64,000 bases of DNA. Origin: Pantoea agglomerans (GTDB taxonomy: Bacteria > Pseudomonadota > Gammaproteobacteria > Enterobacterales > Enterobacteriaceae). Of this stretch, positions 31,050 through 41,600 are shown piece after piece; the first letter of the stretch is position 1; each line of letters starts with the position of its first letter. The notes under the pieces were generated by a model, which was not told the DNA's origin, did not search any database, and saw only the letters and a program-made list of their open reading frames with translations. The position numbers were made by a program, and so were the translations under genes. The stretch is taken from the NCBI RefSeq assembly GCF_020149765.1, contig NZ_CP083809.1:558001-622000 (forward strand). Direction: 5' to 3'.

Positions 31050-33323
31050 ATGAGTGAATTGACGCAGGATGGTGCAGAGCGTCTTGCCCTGCACACATTT
31101 ACCGAAAACGCGTACCTGAACTACTCGATGTACGTCATCATGGACCGCGCCTTGCCCTATATCGGCGACGGTCTGAAGCCGGTACAGCGCCGAATCATTT
31201 ACGCCATGTCGGAACTCGGCCTGAACGCCAGCGCCAAATTCAAGAAATCGGCGCGTACCGTGGGCGACGTGCTGGGTAAATACCATCCGCACGGCGACAG
31301 CGCCTGCTACGAGGCGATGGTGCTGATGGCGCAGCCGTTCTCCTATCGCTATCCGCTGGTGGATGGCCAGGGCAACTGGGGCGCGCCCGACGATCCGAAA
31401 TCCTTCGCGGCGATGCGCTACACCGAATCGCGTCTTTCCAAATATGCGGAAGTGCTGCTCGGCGAGCTGGGCCAGGGCACGGTGGACTTCGTGCCGAACT
31501 TCGACGGCACCATGCAGGAGCCGAAAATGCTGCCTGCGCGGCTGCCGAATATCCTGCTGAACGGCACCACCGGCATCGCCGTCGGCATGGCGACCGACAT
31601 TCCGCCTCATAACCTGCGCGAAGTGGCGCAGGCGGCCATCGCCCTGATCGATAAGCCAAACACCAGCCTCGACGCGCTGCTGGATATCGTGCAGGGCCCG
31701 GATTATCCCACCGAGGCGGAGATCATTACGCCGCGCGACGAGATCCGCAAAATTTACCAGACCGGCCGCGGCTCTGTGCGCCAGCGCGCGGTATGGAAAA
31801 AAGAGGATGGCGAGGTGGTGATCACCGCGCTGCCGCACCAGGTTTCCGGCGCGCGCGTGCTGGAGCAGATCGCCGCTCAGATGCGCAATAAAAAGCTGCC
31901 GATGGTGGAAGATCTGCGCGACGAGTCGGATCACGAAAACCCGACGCGTCTGGTGATCGTGCCGCGCTCGAACCGGGTGGATCTCGATCAGGTTATGCAC
32001 CACCTGTTCGCCACCACCGATCTCGAGAAGAGCTACCGCGTTAACCTCAATATGATCGGCCTCGACAACCGTCCCTCGGTGAAAAACCTGCTGGAGATCC
32101 TGTCGGAATGGCTGGTGTTCCGCCGCGACACCGTGAAGCGTCGTCTGAATCATCGCCTTGAGCGCGTGCTGCGTCGTCTGCACATTCTTGAGGGCCTGCT
32201 GGTCGCCTTCCTCAATATCGACGAGGTGATCCATATCATCCGCAGCGAGGACGAGCCTAAGCCGGTGCTGATATCGCGCTTCGGCATCAGCGAAACCCAG
32301 GCGGAAGCGATCCTGGAGCTGAAGCTGCGCCACCTGGCGAAGCTGGAAGAGATGAAAATCCGCGGCGAGCAGAGCGAGCTGGAGAAAGAGCGCGACCAGA
32401 TTCAGGCGATCCTTGCCTCCGAGCGCAAGATGAACACCCTGCTGAAGAAAGAGCTGCAGGCCGACGCCGCCGCCTACGGCGACGATCGCCGTTCGCCGCT
32501 CCACGAGCGTGAAGAGGCCAAAGCGCTGAGCGAAAACGAACTGGTGCCGTCTGAGCCGGTCACCATCGTCCTGTCGCAGATGGGCTGGGTGCGCAGCGCC
32601 AAAGGCCACGATATCGACCCGTCGGGGCTGAGCTATAAAGCGGGCGACAGCTATCTGGCGGCGGCGCGCGGCAAGAGCAATCAGCCGGTCGCCTTTATCG
32701 ACTCCACCGGACGCAGCTATACGCTCGATCCGACCTCGCTGCCGTCGGCGCGCGGGCAGGGCGAGCCGCTGACCGGCAAGCTGACGCCGCCGCCGGGTGC
32801 GGTAGTGGAGCAGGTGCTGATGGAGGCGGACGATCAGAAGCTGCTGATGGCCTCCGACGCCGGCTACGGCTTTATCTGCACCTTCGCCGATCTGGTGTCG
32901 CGCAACCGCGCCGGTAAAGCGCTGCTGACGCTGCCGGAAAACGCGCGCGTGATGACGCCGATGGCGGTGCATCACGAAGATGACATGCTGCTGGCGATCA
33001 CCCAGGCGGGACGGATGCTGATGTTCCCGGTTGGCGAGCTGCCGCAGATGTCGAAAGGCAAGGGCAACAAGATTATCTCTATTCCGGCAGCGGACGCCGC
33101 GGCGGGCAACGATAAGCTCGCCTGGCTGCTGATCCTGCCGCCGGGCAGCGCGGTCACGCTCTACGTCGGCAAGCGCAAGCTGGTGCTGCGCAGCGAAGAG
33201 CTGCAAAAATTCCGCGCCGACCGTGGACGTCGCGGCACGCTGCTGCCGCGCGGCCTGCAGCGTATCGACAAGGTAGAGCTGGATGCCCCAGCGCGTGCCG
33301 TCAGCGAAGACGGCGAAGCCTGA
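31050..33323 (+). CDS. parC: DNA topoisomerase IV subunit A
   Basis: ParC is the DNA-cleaving subunit of topoisomerase IV. The 757-residue protein has the 5Y-CAP cleavage core, with the quinolone-determining segment [13 protein letters not shown] and the catalytic Tyr of [11 protein letters not shown] coiled-coil arm and a C-terminal beta-pinwheel ([19 protein letters not shown]) follow. The Ser and Glu that correspond to S80 and E84 are wild type. It follows pheC and precedes plsC by 46 bp; parE lies 3 kb upstream on the same strand. Confidence 0.98.
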   Translation: MSELTQDGAERLALHTFTENAYLNYSMYVIMDRALPYIGDGLKPVQRRIIYAMSELGLNASAKFKKSARTVGDVLGKYHPHGDSACYEAMVLMAQPFSYRYPLVDGQGNWGAPDDPKSFAAMRYTESRLSKYAEVLLGELGQGTVDFVPNFDGTMQEPKMLPARLPNILLNGTTGIAVGMATDIPPHNLREVAQAAIALIDKPNTSLDALLDIVQGPDYPTEAEIITPRDEIRKIYQTGRGSVRQRAVWKKEDGEVVITALPHQVSGARVLEQIAAQMRNKKLPMVEDLRDESDHENPTRLVIVPRSNRVDLDQVMHHLFATTDLEKSYRVNLNMIGLDNRPSVKNLLEILSEWLVFRRDTVKRRLNHRLERVLRRLHILEGLLVAFLNIDEVIHIIRSEDEPKPVLISRFGISETQAEAILELKLRHLAKLEEMKIRGEQSELEKERDQIQAILASERKMNTLLKKELQADAAAYGDDRRSPLHEREEAKALSENELVPSEPVTIVLSQMGWVRSAKGHDIDPSGLSYKAGDSYLAAARGKSNQPVAFIDSTGRSYTLDPTSLPSARGQGEPLTGKLTPPPGAVVEQVLMEADDQKLLMASDAGYGFICTFADLVSRNRAGKALLTLPENARVMTPMAVHHEDDMLLAITQAGRMLMFPVGELPQMSKGKGNKIISIPAADAAAGNDKLAWLLILPPGSAVTLYVGKRKLVLRSEELQKFRADRGRRGTLLPRGLQRIDKVELDAPARAVSEDGEA

Positions 33324-33369
33324 GCAACGCGGCGGAGATTGCTCTCCGCCGCGCCATAATGAGGGATAT

Positions 33370-34107
33370 ATGTTACTAGTACTGCGCACCATCTTTGTGG
33401 TGATTTACTCGATCCTGGTTTGTGTTTTTGGCTGCATCTGGTGTCTGTTTTCGCCGCGCAATCCGCGCCACGTCGCGACCTTCGGCCATCTCTTCGGCCG
33501 TCTCTCCGGCGTGTTCGGCATCAAGGTGGAGGTGCGTAAACCCGCCGAGGCGGCCCATTACGGCAACGCTATCTATATCGCCAACCACCAGAACAACTAC
33601 GACATGATCACGGCGGCGAAGATCGTCCAGCCGACCACCGTAACGGTCGGCAAAAAAAGCCTGCTGTGGGTGCCGTTCTTCGGCCTGCTCTACTGGCTGA
33701 CCGGCAACCTGCTGATCGACCGGGACAACCGCTCAAAGGCACACGGCACCATCGGCCAGCTGGTCGAGCAGTTTGAAAAGAAGCGCATCTCGTTCTGGAT
33801 GTTCCCGGAAGGCACGCGCAGCCGCGGACGCGGTCTGCTGCCGTTTAAAACCGGCGCCTTCCATGCGGCCGTGGCGGCAGGCGTGCCCATTATTCCTATC
33901 GTGGTCTCCAACACGCACGGCAAGATCAACCTTAACCGCCTGAAAAACGGTCTGGTGATCGTTGAGATGCTGCCGCCGGTCGACACCAGCGGTTACACCA
34001 CACAGTCGGTGCGCAAGCTGGCCACCCACTGTCGTGAACTGATGATGGAAAAACTGGAAGCGCTCAACGCCGAAGTCGAAGCGCGCGAAAAAAGCGGTAA
34101 ACTCTGA
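33370..34107 (+). CDS. plsC: 1-acyl-sn-glycerol-3-phosphate acyltransferase PlsC
   Basis: PlsC adds the second acyl chain to lysophosphatidate in phospholipid synthesis at the inner membrane. The 245 residues match E. coli exactly in length. An N-terminal membrane anchor is followed by the acyltransferase motifs NHQNNYD (a variant of HX4D; residues about 73-78), FPEGTRSRG and VPIIPIVVS. The frame opens inside parC, but ATG at 33370 after GAGGGA gives the family start. A perfect GC hairpin follows the stop. Confidence 0.96.
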   Translation: MLLVLRTIFVVIYSILVCVFGCIWCLFSPRNPRHVATFGHLFGRLSGVFGIKVEVRKPAEAAHYGNAIYIANHQNNYDMITAAKIVQPTTVTVGKKSLLWVPFFGLLYWLTGNLLIDRDNRSKAHGTIGQLVEQFEKKRISFWMFPEGTRSRGRGLLPFKTGAFHAAVAAGVPIIPIVVSNTHGKINLNRLKNGLVIVEMLPPVDTSGYTTQSVRKLATHCRELMMEKLEALNAEVEAREKSGKL

Positions 34108-34126
34108 CCGGCCAGCCTCTGGCCGG
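34108..34126 (+). terminator. GC hairpin after plsC
   Basis: CCGGCCAG-CCT-CTGGCCGG is a perfect 8-bp stem beginning one base after the plsC stop. It has no T-run, so it may act as an mRNA end or stabilising structure, or as a weak terminator before ftsP. Confidence 0.45.
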
Positions 34127-34235
34127 CACCCGCACGGATGCACGCGGCGCGCTCTGCCCGCCGCGACGCAACACAGCAATAAAGAATAACAATGGGCTGG
34201 CGCGCAGGCGCCACGCGTAAAGGGTTTGACGTTCT

Positions 34236-35666
34236 ATGTCTTTCAGCAGACGACAGTTTATCCAGCTTTCTGCTGGTGCTGCGCTTAGCGCAGGTCTCTT
34301 GCCTTCAGCGGCGCGCGCGGCCTCCGCTCCCGGTGGCGATACGCCGCTGCCGGTGCCGCCGCTTATTGAATCGCGTCGCGGTCAGCCGATCTTTCTGACG
34401 CTGATGCGCAGCCACTGGTCCTTTCTCGGCGACAGTAACAAAGTGCCGGTATGGGGCGTCAACGGGCTCTATCTCGGCCCAACGGTGCGCGTCTACAGCG
34501 GCGACGACGTTAAGCTGATCTACAGCAACCGCCTTAACGAGCCGGTGGCGATGACCGTCAGCGGGCTGCAGGTGCCGGGCGCGCTGATGGGCGGCGCGCC
34601 GCGCATGATGTCCGCCGGCGTCGACTGGGCGCCGGTGCTGCCGATCCGCCAGAACGCCGCCACCTGCTGGTATCACGCCAGCACGCCGAACCGCATGGCG
34701 CCGCACATCTATAACGGTCTGGCGGGCATGTGGCTTATTGAGGATGAGGTAAGCAAGCAGCTGCCGCTGCCGCGCCACTATGGCGTCGACGACTTCCCGC
34801 TGATTATTCAGGATAAGCGCCTCGATAATTTCGGCACGCCCGCCTACGATCCGCCCCACGACGGCGGCTTTCTCGGCGACGTGCTGCTGGTCAACGGCGT
34901 GCAGAATCCCTTTGTTGAGGTGTCGCGCGGCTGGGTGCGCCTGCGCCTGCTCAACGCCTCGAACGCGCGGCGCTACCAGATGGTGCTGAGCGATAACCGT
35001 CCCTTTACCGTTATCGCCAGCGATCAGGGCTTTCTGCCCGCGCCGGTGGCGGTGCAGCAGCTCTCGCTCGCCCCTGGCGAGCGCCGCGAAGTGCTGATCG
35101 ATATGTCGCAGGGCGACGAGGTGTCGATTAGCGCAGGCACGGCGGCGGGCATTATGGACCGCCTGCGCGGCCTGTTTGAGCCCTCATCTATCCTGACCAA
35201 CACGCTGGTGCTGACGCTGCGTCCGACCGGCCTGCTGCCGCTGGTGACCGATAATCTGCCGATGCGTCTGCTGGCGGATCAGATCCTCGACGGCATGGCG
35301 ACGCGCACGCGCGAATTCCGCATCGGCGATGATATGCCGGGCATCAACGGCGCGCAGTGGGATCTGAACCGCATTGACACCACCGCGCAGCAGGGCACCT
35401 TCGAACGCTGGATCCTGCGCGCCGATCGGCCGCAGGCGATGCATATTCAGGGGGCGATGTTCCTGATCAAAAGCGTCAACGGCGCGCAGCCGATGGGCGA
35501 AGATCGCGGCTGGAAAGATACCGTCTGGGTGGATGGCGAGGTCGAGCTGCTGGTGAGCTTTCCGCAAAGCTCTTCCGATCACTTCCCCTTTGTCTACTAC
35601 AGCCAGACGCTGGAGCTGGCCGATCTCGGCACGGCGGGACAGCTGCTGGTGCAGCCGACGGCGTAA
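34236..35666 (+). CDS. ftsP: Cell division protein FtsP (SufI)
   Basis: FtsP is a periplasmic multicopper-oxidase-fold protein that stabilises the divisome under stress and lacks redox copper. The 476-residue precursor starts with a Tat signal (SRRQFIQLSAGAALSAG, cleavage near ARAAS). It has three cupredoxin domains; the usual copper-ligand motifs are altered, as in E. coli SufI. The C-terminal motif is GWKDTVWVDGEVELLV. The start follows a weak AAAGGG ribosome site. Confidence 0.96.
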   Translation: MSFSRRQFIQLSAGAALSAGLLPSAARAASAPGGDTPLPVPPLIESRRGQPIFLTLMRSHWSFLGDSNKVPVWGVNGLYLGPTVRVYSGDDVKLIYSNRLNEPVAMTVSGLQVPGALMGGAPRMMSAGVDWAPVLPIRQNAATCWYHASTPNRMAPHIYNGLAGMWLIEDEVSKQLPLPRHYGVDDFPLIIQDKRLDNFGTPAYDPPHDGGFLGDVLLVNGVQNPFVEVSRGWVRLRLLNASNARRYQMVLSDNRPFTVIASDQGFLPAPVAVQQLSLAPGERREVLIDMSQGDEVSISAGTAAGIMDRLRGLFEPSSILTNTLVLTLRPTGLLPLVTDNLPMRLLADQILDGMATRTREFRIGDDMPGINGAQWDLNRIDTTAQQGTFERWILRADRPQAMHIQGAMFLIKSVNGAQPMGEDRGWKDTVWVDGEVELLVSFPQSSSDHFPFVYYSQTLELADLGTAGQLLVQPTA

Positions 35667-35723
35667 CGCTTCAGGCGGGAAGGGCGCGCTGCCCGTCAGG
35701 ACAGCGCGCATAGCCATCAGCCG

Positions 35724-36548
35724 TTAGTTGAAGGTTTCTGGATCCGGCCCCAGGCGGTTGCCGCGATCCAGCTTCGCAATCTCGCTCAGCTCGGTCTTCT
35801 CCAGGCGGAAATCGAACACCGCGAAGTTCTCCGCGATACGCTCAGGCGTTACCGATTTCGGGATCACCACCAGCCCGCTGTCGAGATGCCAGCGAATAAC
35901 GATCTGCGCCGGGGTTTTGCCATATTTCTTCGCCAGCTGGCGGATAATCTCCTGATCGAACACCCCTTCGCCGCCCTGCGCCAGCGGGCTCCAGGATTCG
36001 GTCTGGATCTGATGCATGGCGTTCCACGCGTGCAGCGTGCGCTGCTGCAGCATCGGGTGCAGCTCGATCTGATTGACCACCGGCGAGACGCCCGTTTCAT
36101 CCAGCAGGCGCTTCAGGTGCGCTTCATGGAAGTTACAGACGCCGATGCTTTTGGTCAGCCCCTGCTGCTGCAGCTTGATCATCTCTTTCCAGGCGTCGAC
36201 GTAGCGATCTTTTTCCGGACACGGCCAGTGCATCAGATAGAGATCGACCTGCTCCAGCTGCAGTTTTTTCAGGCTGGTCTCCATCGCCTGCTGCACATTC
36301 TGCTGATCGTCGTTCCACAGCTTGGTAGTGACGAAAATCTCTTCGCGCGGCACATCGGTGTCCTGTAACGCCTGGCCGATCGCCTCTTCGTTTTTATAGG
36401 CAGCGGCGGTGTCGATCGAGCGGTAGCCCACCTCCAGCGCTTTAAGTACGGCGCGGTGGGCGTCTTCATTGCTCGCCTGCCATACGCCAAGCCCCAGCTG
36501 CGGCATCATATTGCCGTCGTGCAGTTTGATAATCGGTTGATCTGCCAT
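35724..36548 (-). CDS. dkgA: 2,5-diketo-D-gluconate reductase A (aldo-keto reductase)
   Basis: DkgA reduces 2,5-diketogluconate, methylglyoxal and beta-keto esters with NADPH. The 274-residue TIM-barrel protein has the AKR tetrad: Asp and Tyr in DTAAAYKNEEAIG, Lys in TTKLWN and His in LMHWP. The coenzyme motif is VIPKSVTPERIAENF. It is divergent from a yqhC-type AraC regulator with no yqhD gene between or beside them, unlike E. coli, where the order is yqhC-yqhD-dkgA. Confidence 0.95.
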   Translation of the reverse strand: MADQPIIKLHDGNMMPQLGLGVWQASNEDAHRAVLKALEVGYRSIDTAAAYKNEEAIGQALQDTDVPREEIFVTTKLWNDDQQNVQQAMETSLKKLQLEQVDLYLMHWPCPEKDRYVDAWKEMIKLQQQGLTKSIGVCNFHEAHLKRLLDETGVSPVVNQIELHPMLQQRTLHAWNAMHQIQTESWSPLAQGGEGVFDQEIIRQLAKKYGKTPAQIVIRWHLDSGLVVIPKSVTPERIAENFAVFDFRLEKTELSEIAKLDRGNRLGPDPETFN

Positions 36549-36742
36549 ACGTGCTCCTTTCTGTTGCAGTGAACCTGTGAGGCTTAAGTCTAGTCAACAA
36601 ACCTGCCCCCGTTTTTATTGTGGGCGGCAATTCCGTTTCCCGCTCTGCCTGATCCTGCGTAAGTCTTGCCTGTTTCTCCATTTCAGTGGCGGATTTCGCA
36701 GCAGCCTGACAGACTGGTTTTTTTACCCTGCGAGAGATATGC

Positions 36743-37651
36743 ATGGCGCACGAAGCTTTGTGTCAGCACCTGGCGAACCAGGTCGTGACCCTAATGACCC
36801 ATGGACGCAACCGCCTTTGTCCGGTGCAAAACGTCAACCTGATCTACCTTAATCAATATCAGCCGCGCACGCCGATGATGTACCTGCCCGGTATCGTGAT
36901 TCTGTTTCAGGGCAGCAAAACCGGCTATCTCGGCAGCACCGTTTTTACCTATGACGCCACCAAATATCTGATGCTCACCGTGCCGCTGCCGGTTGAATGC
37001 GAAACCTGGGCGTCGCCGGAGGAGCCGGTTGCCGGCATGTTTCTGACGGTGGATACCGCCACCCTGCAGGATCTGCTGATTGAGATTGGCGATGACGAAG
37101 ATTTCCAGCCGCAGCCGCAAACCTCTGGCATTCACTCCGCCTGGCTGACCGAGCCGATGCTGTGCGCGGCGGAGCGCCTGCTGGACGTCATGGTGCATCC
37201 GCGCGACGCGCGCGTGCTGGGGCCGCAGATCGTGCGGGAGATTATCTACTACGTGCTGACCGGGCCGACGGGCGGCGCGCTGCTGTCGCTGGTGAGCCGC
37301 CAGACCCAGTTCAGCCAGATTGCCCGCGCGCTGCGCCGTATTGAAAACCACTATGCGGAGAATCTCAGCGTCGATGCGCTGGCGGCAGAGGTAAACATGA
37401 GCGTCTCGGCGTTTCATCACAACTTCAAGGCGGTGACGCAAACCTCGCCGCTGCAGTACCTGAAGCGCTACCGGCTGCATCAGGCGCGGCTGCTGATGCT
37501 GCATGACGGGCTAAAGGCGAGCGCGGCGGCGGTGCGCGTGGGCTACGAAAGCCCATCGCAGTTTTCACGGGAGTTTAAGCGCTATTTCGGCGTGACGCCG
37601 GGAGAGGAGATTAGTCGCGTGCGTCAGACGGTGGCGGAGCCGCAGGCCTGA
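36743..37651 (+). CDS. yqhC: AraC-family regulator YqhC-like
   Basis: The 302-residue protein has an N-terminal AraC-N sensing domain ([20 protein letters not shown], then [15 protein letters not shown]) and a C-terminal double helix-turn-helix ([40 protein letters not shown]). In E. coli YqhC senses reactive aldehydes and activates yqhD-dkgA. The divergent dkgA gene and 194-bp shared promoter region support control of dkgA here. It is convergent with yghB. Confidence 0.88.
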   Translation: MAHEALCQHLANQVVTLMTHGRNRLCPVQNVNLIYLNQYQPRTPMMYLPGIVILFQGSKTGYLGSTVFTYDATKYLMLTVPLPVECETWASPEEPVAGMFLTVDTATLQDLLIEIGDDEDFQPQPQTSGIHSAWLTEPMLCAAERLLDVMVHPRDARVLGPQIVREIIYYVLTGPTGGALLSLVSRQTQFSQIARALRRIENHYAENLSVDALAAEVNMSVSAFHHNFKAVTQTSPLQYLKRYRLHQARLLMLHDGLKASAAAVRVGYESPSQFSREFKRYFGVTPGEEISRVRQTVAEPQA

Positions 37652-37661
37652 CGCCGCGCGA

Positions 37662-38324
37662 TCACGCCTGCTTTTGCCGACGCTTTTTCCAGATCACCAG
37701 GATGCTGCCCGCGAGGCCGACAAACAGCAGCACCATCGGCAGCACCATCAGGATCGCCATCACCTGATCTTCGTGGCGCTTAATAAAGGGCACCTGGCTG
37801 ATGCCGTAGCCAAACGCCACCACGATCGCTACCCACAGCAGTCCGCTCAGCCAGTTAAACAGCTGAAAGCGGCCGCTCTGCAGGCCGGAGATGCCCGCCA
37901 TGGTTGGCAGAATGGTGCGGACGAATGCCAGAAAGCGGCCCACCAGCAGCGCCATCAGGCCGTGGCGGTTAAACAGCTGCCACGCGCGCTGGTGATATTG
38001 CGCCGGCAGGTGCATAAGCCAGCTCTTGACCAGGCGCGTATTGCCGAGCCAGCGTCCCTGAAGGTAGCTCAGCCAGCAGCCGAGACTGGCGGCGGTAGTG
38101 AGGATCACCATGGTGGGGATAAAATCCATTACCCCTTTGGCGACCATCGCGCCCGCCAGCAGCAGTAAGCTGTCGCCCGGCAGAAAAGAGGCGGGAAGCA
38201 GGCCATTCTCCAGAAACAGCGTCAGAAACATGACGCCGTAAACTACCCAAACCACATTTGGATCGGCCAGCGCGGCGAAGTCCTGATGCCAGAGCGCATG
38301 AACAATCTCGTGTAAAACACTCAT
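37662..38324 (-). CDS. yghB: DedA-family membrane protein YghB
   Basis: The 220-residue protein has about five membrane segments and the DedA/SNARE-associated signature ([18 protein letters not shown], then [16 protein letters not shown], with the essential acidic and arginine residues). DedA proteins such as YghB/YqjA are needed for membrane homeostasis, drug tolerance and cell division, and are linked to undecaprenyl phosphate or phospholipid recycling. It is convergent with yqhC and upstream of metC in the chromosomal order, as in E. coli. Confidence 0.95.
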   Translation of the reverse strand: MSVLHEIVHALWHQDFAALADPNVVWVVYGVMFLTLFLENGLLPASFLPGDSLLLLAGAMVAKGVMDFIPTMVILTTAASLGCWLSYLQGRWLGNTRLVKSWLMHLPAQYHQRAWQLFNRHGLMALLVGRFLAFVRTILPTMAGISGLQSGRFQLFNWLSGLLWVAIVVAFGYGISQVPFIKRHEDQVMAILMVLPMVLLFVGLAGSILVIWKKRRQKQA

Positions 38325-38429
38325 CTGCTATCCCATCGAGTCACAAGGAATCTATTTTAGCGGCAATCCGACAGCGAGATTTGATCTGCGGCCGGACGCC
38401 ATGGCGTGGTTGAGGTTCCGTTTAAGTTT

Positions 38430-39620
38430 CTACTGCGTCAGGCGTGCAAAACCCGCCGTTAAATCGTCAATCAGGTCGTCGACATGCTCCAGGCCAATAT
38501 GCAGACGCACCAGGGTGCCGTCAAAGTCGACGCCGCCCGCTGGCCTGATCGCCGCCAGCTCTTCCGGCTGATTCGCCAGAATCAGCGATTCATAGCCGCC
38601 CCACGAGTAGGCCATGCTGAAATGGTGGAAGCGATCGAGGTAATGCGCCAGTTTTTCGCCGCTGAGTTTTTCATGCAGCACGAACGAGAACAGGCCGCTG
38701 CTGCCGCTGAAGTCGCGTTTCCAGAAGGCGTGGCCTTTGCTCTCAGGCAGCGCCGGATGGTTAACGCGCGCCACTTCCGGCCGCGTCGCCAGCCACTCCG
38801 CCACCTGCAGCGCGCTCGCCTCATGCTGACGCAGGCGAGTAGCAAGGGTGCGCAGGCCGCGGCTCGCCATATAGGCGCTGTCGGCGTCCACCGTCTGGCC
38901 CATCAGATAGGAGTTCTCGCGCAGCTGCTCCCAGCAGCGGGCGTTTGCCACCGCGGTGCCGATCATCGCGTCGCTGTGGCCGATAAGATATTTGGTGCCC
39001 GCCTGAATCGAGATATCGACGCCGTGCGCCAGCGCGTTGAAGAAAAAGCCCGCTGACCAGGTGTTATCCATGATGATCACCGCCTCTGGCGCCCTGGCGC
39101 GCACCGCCGCGACAATCGCCGGAATATCCTGCACCTCCATGGTGATAGAGGCGGGCGACTCGAGAAACACCACGCGGGTTTCCGGGCGCACCAGCGCGCC
39201 GATTTCGCTGCCGAGGGTATGATCGTAGAAGGTGGTGGCGACGCCGAGCTTGCTGAGAATTTTGGTGCAGAAGTCCTGCGTCGGCTCATAGACCGCGCCG
39301 CACATCAGCACATGATCGCCCGCGTCGACGAACGAGAGGATGGCGTTTGCCACCGCCGCCGCGCCGCAGGGATAGAGCACGCAGCCCGCGCCGCCTTCCA
39401 GCTCGGTCATCGCCTCCTGCAGCGAGAAGTGGGTCAGGGTGCCGCGGCGACCATAGAAGAGTTCGCCGCTGGCGCGTCCCGCCGTGGCGCGCTTTTTATC
39501 GGCAACGCTATCGAACACCAGCGACGAGGCGCGCTGGATCACGCTGTTGACCGCGCCCTGCGTGTAACGTTTGCTGCGCCCCGCGCTGACTAAGGTGGTA
39601 TCGATTTTTTTGGTCGTCAT
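38430..39620 (-). CDS. metC: Cystathionine beta-lyase MetC
   Basis: MetC cleaves cystathionine to homocysteine, pyruvate and ammonia in methionine synthesis. The 396-residue PLP enzyme has the Cys/Met-metabolism fold with the PLP lysine in [16 protein letters not shown] (near residue 210), the [13 protein letters not shown] segment and the late GGYESL motif. In E. coli metC is directly divergent from exbB; here a TRAP transporter operon lies between the two. Confidence 0.97.
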   Translation of the reverse strand: MTTKKIDTTLVSAGRSKRYTQGAVNSVIQRASSLVFDSVADKKRATAGRASGELFYGRRGTLTHFSLQEAMTELEGGAGCVLYPCGAAAVANAILSFVDAGDHVLMCGAVYEPTQDFCTKILSKLGVATTFYDHTLGSEIGALVRPETRVVFLESPASITMEVQDIPAIVAAVRARAPEAVIIMDNTWSAGFFFNALAHGVDISIQAGTKYLIGHSDAMIGTAVANARCWEQLRENSYLMGQTVDADSAYMASRGLRTLATRLRQHEASALQVAEWLATRPEVARVNHPALPESKGHAFWKRDFSGSSGLFSFVLHEKLSGEKLAHYLDRFHHFSMAYSWGGYESLILANQPEELAAIRPAGGVDFDGTLVRLHIGLEHVDDLIDDLTAGFARLTQ

Positions 39621-39720
39621 TCGTGTCTGCCCTGCCGCCTGCTACAAAGCCTTCACGTTACCACGAATTGCCGGTCAGGGTTGACCCCAAATCCTGATAT
39701 TCAGAACCTGCCCGCTAGCG

Positions 39721-39745
39721 GAAAGGCGGCGGCGCGCCGCCTTTC
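39721..39745. terminator. Hairpin at the end of the TRAP operon
   Basis: GAAAGGCGGC and GCCGCCTTTC form a 10-bp perfect inverted repeat with a GGCGC loop, six bases after the DctM stop on the minus strand. The T-content after the stem is low, so it is a candidate terminator only. Confidence 0.55.
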
Positions 39746-39751
39746 TACCGG

Positions 39752-41038
39752 TTACATCACCCCCATCAGACGCGGCAGCCAGAGCGAAATCGCCGGGATA
39801 TAGGTGATCAACATCAGCACGATAAAAAGCAGGCCGTAAAAGGGCAGCATCGCGCCCACCACCTGCTCGATCTTCTGCTTGCTCACCGCGCTGGCGACAA
39901 ACAGCACCGTGCCCACCGGCGGGGTAATCAGCCCGATGCCGAGGTTGGTCATCATGATCATGCCGAAGTGTACCGGATCGATGCCGAGCGCGGTCGCCAC
40001 CGGCAGCAGCACGGGCGTCAGGATCAGGATAATCGGCGCCATATCCATTAGCGTGCCAATCACCAGCAGCAGCAGGTTGATGCACATCAGAATAACGTAC
40101 TTATTATCCGACAGGCTGGTAAAGGCGTCGGTAATAATGGTCGGCAGCTGCATAAAGGTCATCACCGCGCCGAAGCCCGCCGCGAAGGCGATCAGCACCA
40201 TCACGATCGTCACCGTCTTAATGGTGCGGAACAGCAGGATATGCAGCTGGCTCCACTTAAAGTCGCGATAGATAAACATGGTAACGAAGAAGGCCCAGAG
40301 GCAGGCGATCGCCGCCGACTCCGACGCGGTGAAGATGCCGGAGAGTATGCCGCCAAGAATAATGACGATGGTAAAGAGGCCCCAAAAGGCGTCGACGAAA
40401 ATCTTCACCGCCTGGCGAAACGGAATGCGCTCCCCTTTGGGATAGCCGCGCCTGCGCGCGAAGGCGAGGCACATCACCATCAGGCAGAGCCCCAGCAGCA
40501 GGCCGGGAAAGATCCCGGCGACGAACAGCGAGGAGATGGTGACCACGCCGCCGGTCGCCAGCGAATAGATCACCGAGTTATGGCTCGGCGGCGTCAGCAC
40601 CGCCTGCACCGAGCCGCTGGCTGTCACCGCCGCCGCGAAGTCGCGCGGATAGCCTTTCTGCTCCATCTGCGGGATCATCACCGAGCCGATCGAGGCGGTA
40701 TCCGCGACCGACGAGCCGGAAATCGCGCCGAAAAAGGTCGAGGCGACGATATTCACCAGCGACAGCCCGCCGCGAATAAAGCCGACAAAGATATAGGCGA
40801 AGTTAACCAGCCGCCGCGCAATGCCGCCCTCCGCCATAATCGCGCCCGCCAGGATAAAGAAGGGAATGGTAAGCAGCGAGAACTTATTTACGCCGTTTGT
40901 GATCTGAATAATCACCGCTTCCAGCGGCAGATCGATCCACCATGCGCCGATAAAGGCGCTAAGGCCCACGGCGAAGGCGACGGGAAACCCCAACAGCAGC
41001 AGCACTACCAGGCTGCCGATCAACATCAATGCGTCCAT
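39752..41038 (-). CDS. TRAP transporter large permease (DctM family)
   Basis: The 428-residue protein has about twelve hydrophobic segments and the DctM/SiaM signatures (PFFILAGAIMAEGGIARRLV; SVQAVLTPPSHNSVIYSLA; NLGIGLITPPVGTVLFVAS). It is the sodium-driven membrane subunit that works with the small DctQ subunit and a periplasmic binding protein. It starts 9 bp after dctQ. The substrate cannot be read from this subunit; an organic acid is expected. It is the last gene of a three-gene dctPQM operon inserted between metC and exbB. Confidence 0.93.
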   Translation of the reverse strand: MDALMLIGSLVVLLLLGFPVAFAVGLSAFIGAWWIDLPLEAVIIQITNGVNKFSLLTIPFFILAGAIMAEGGIARRLVNFAYIFVGFIRGGLSLVNIVASTFFGAISGSSVADTASIGSVMIPQMEQKGYPRDFAAAVTASGSVQAVLTPPSHNSVIYSLATGGVVTISSLFVAGIFPGLLLGLCLMVMCLAFARRRGYPKGERIPFRQAVKIFVDAFWGLFTIVIILGGILSGIFTASESAAIACLWAFFVTMFIYRDFKWSQLHILLFRTIKTVTIVMVLIAFAAGFGAVMTFMQLPTIITDAFTSLSDNKYVILMCINLLLLVIGTLMDMAPIILILTPVLLPVATALGIDPVHFGMIMMTNLGIGLITPPVGTVLFVASAVSKQKIEQVVGAMLPFYGLLFIVLMLITYIPAISLWLPRLMGVM

Positions 41039-41047
41039 GGTCGCTCC

Positions 41048-41554
41048 TTAATGTGTGCCGCCTAAAACCACCACCGGCCGCTGGCTTTGATCGCCGTTCA
41101 GCAGCCGCTCAACAACAAACAGCAGGGTAAACAGCGCGCCAGCGGGGATCGGCAGATACATCTCGCCGTAGGTCACCGCAGGCAGCGCGGCGAGCGGCTG
41201 GACCCACATCGCCACGCAGAGGTTGTAGCTCGCCTGGAAGATGATCAAACAGGTCGCCACCATCAGCAGATCGCACAGGCGCAGCATCCGCCGCTGCGCG
41301 GTGGGTGAGAGGCGATCGGTCACCATTGAGACGCAGATATGGGTACCGGCGCGGAAACCGACCGGCGCGCCGATAAAGGTAAAAATAATCATGCAGACGA
41401 TGGCGACCGGCTCGGGCCAGGCCAGCGCGCCGTTGAGGACGTAGCGGGCGAAAATGCCGATGGGGATCACCGTCACCATAATCAACAGCGCGACGGCAGC
41501 GATCGCCATGCACAGCAGATAGAGCCCATCCATCAGACGAGAGTATCGGTTCAT
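41048..41554 (-). CDS. TRAP transporter small permease (DctQ family)
   Basis: The 168-residue protein has four membrane helices and the DctQ-type motif around GIFARYVLNGALAWPEPVA, with GAPVGFRAGTHI following. It is the small integral subunit that contacts the binding protein and DctM. It lies 46 bp downstream of the binding-protein gene and 9 bp upstream of the large permease gene, all on the minus strand. Confidence 0.9.
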   Translation of the reverse strand: MNRYSRLMDGLYLLCMAIAAVALLIMVTVIPIGIFARYVLNGALAWPEPVAIVCMIIFTFIGAPVGFRAGTHICVSMVTDRLSPTAQRRMLRLCDLLMVATCLIIFQASYNLCVAMWVQPLAALPAVTYGEMYLPIPAGALFTLLFVVERLLNGDQSQRPVVVLGGTH

Positions 41555-41600
41555 ATGCGTTACCTGAATAACGCCGTGCGGAAGGCGCGGCGGCGAGGGG

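Noticed and set aside
31047..33392. 781-codon open frame on the minus strand, fully antisense to parC
   Set aside because: It is a shadow of high third-position GC in parC. It has His/Arg/Gln-rich composition with no recognisable domain, while parC on the other strand is unmistakable.
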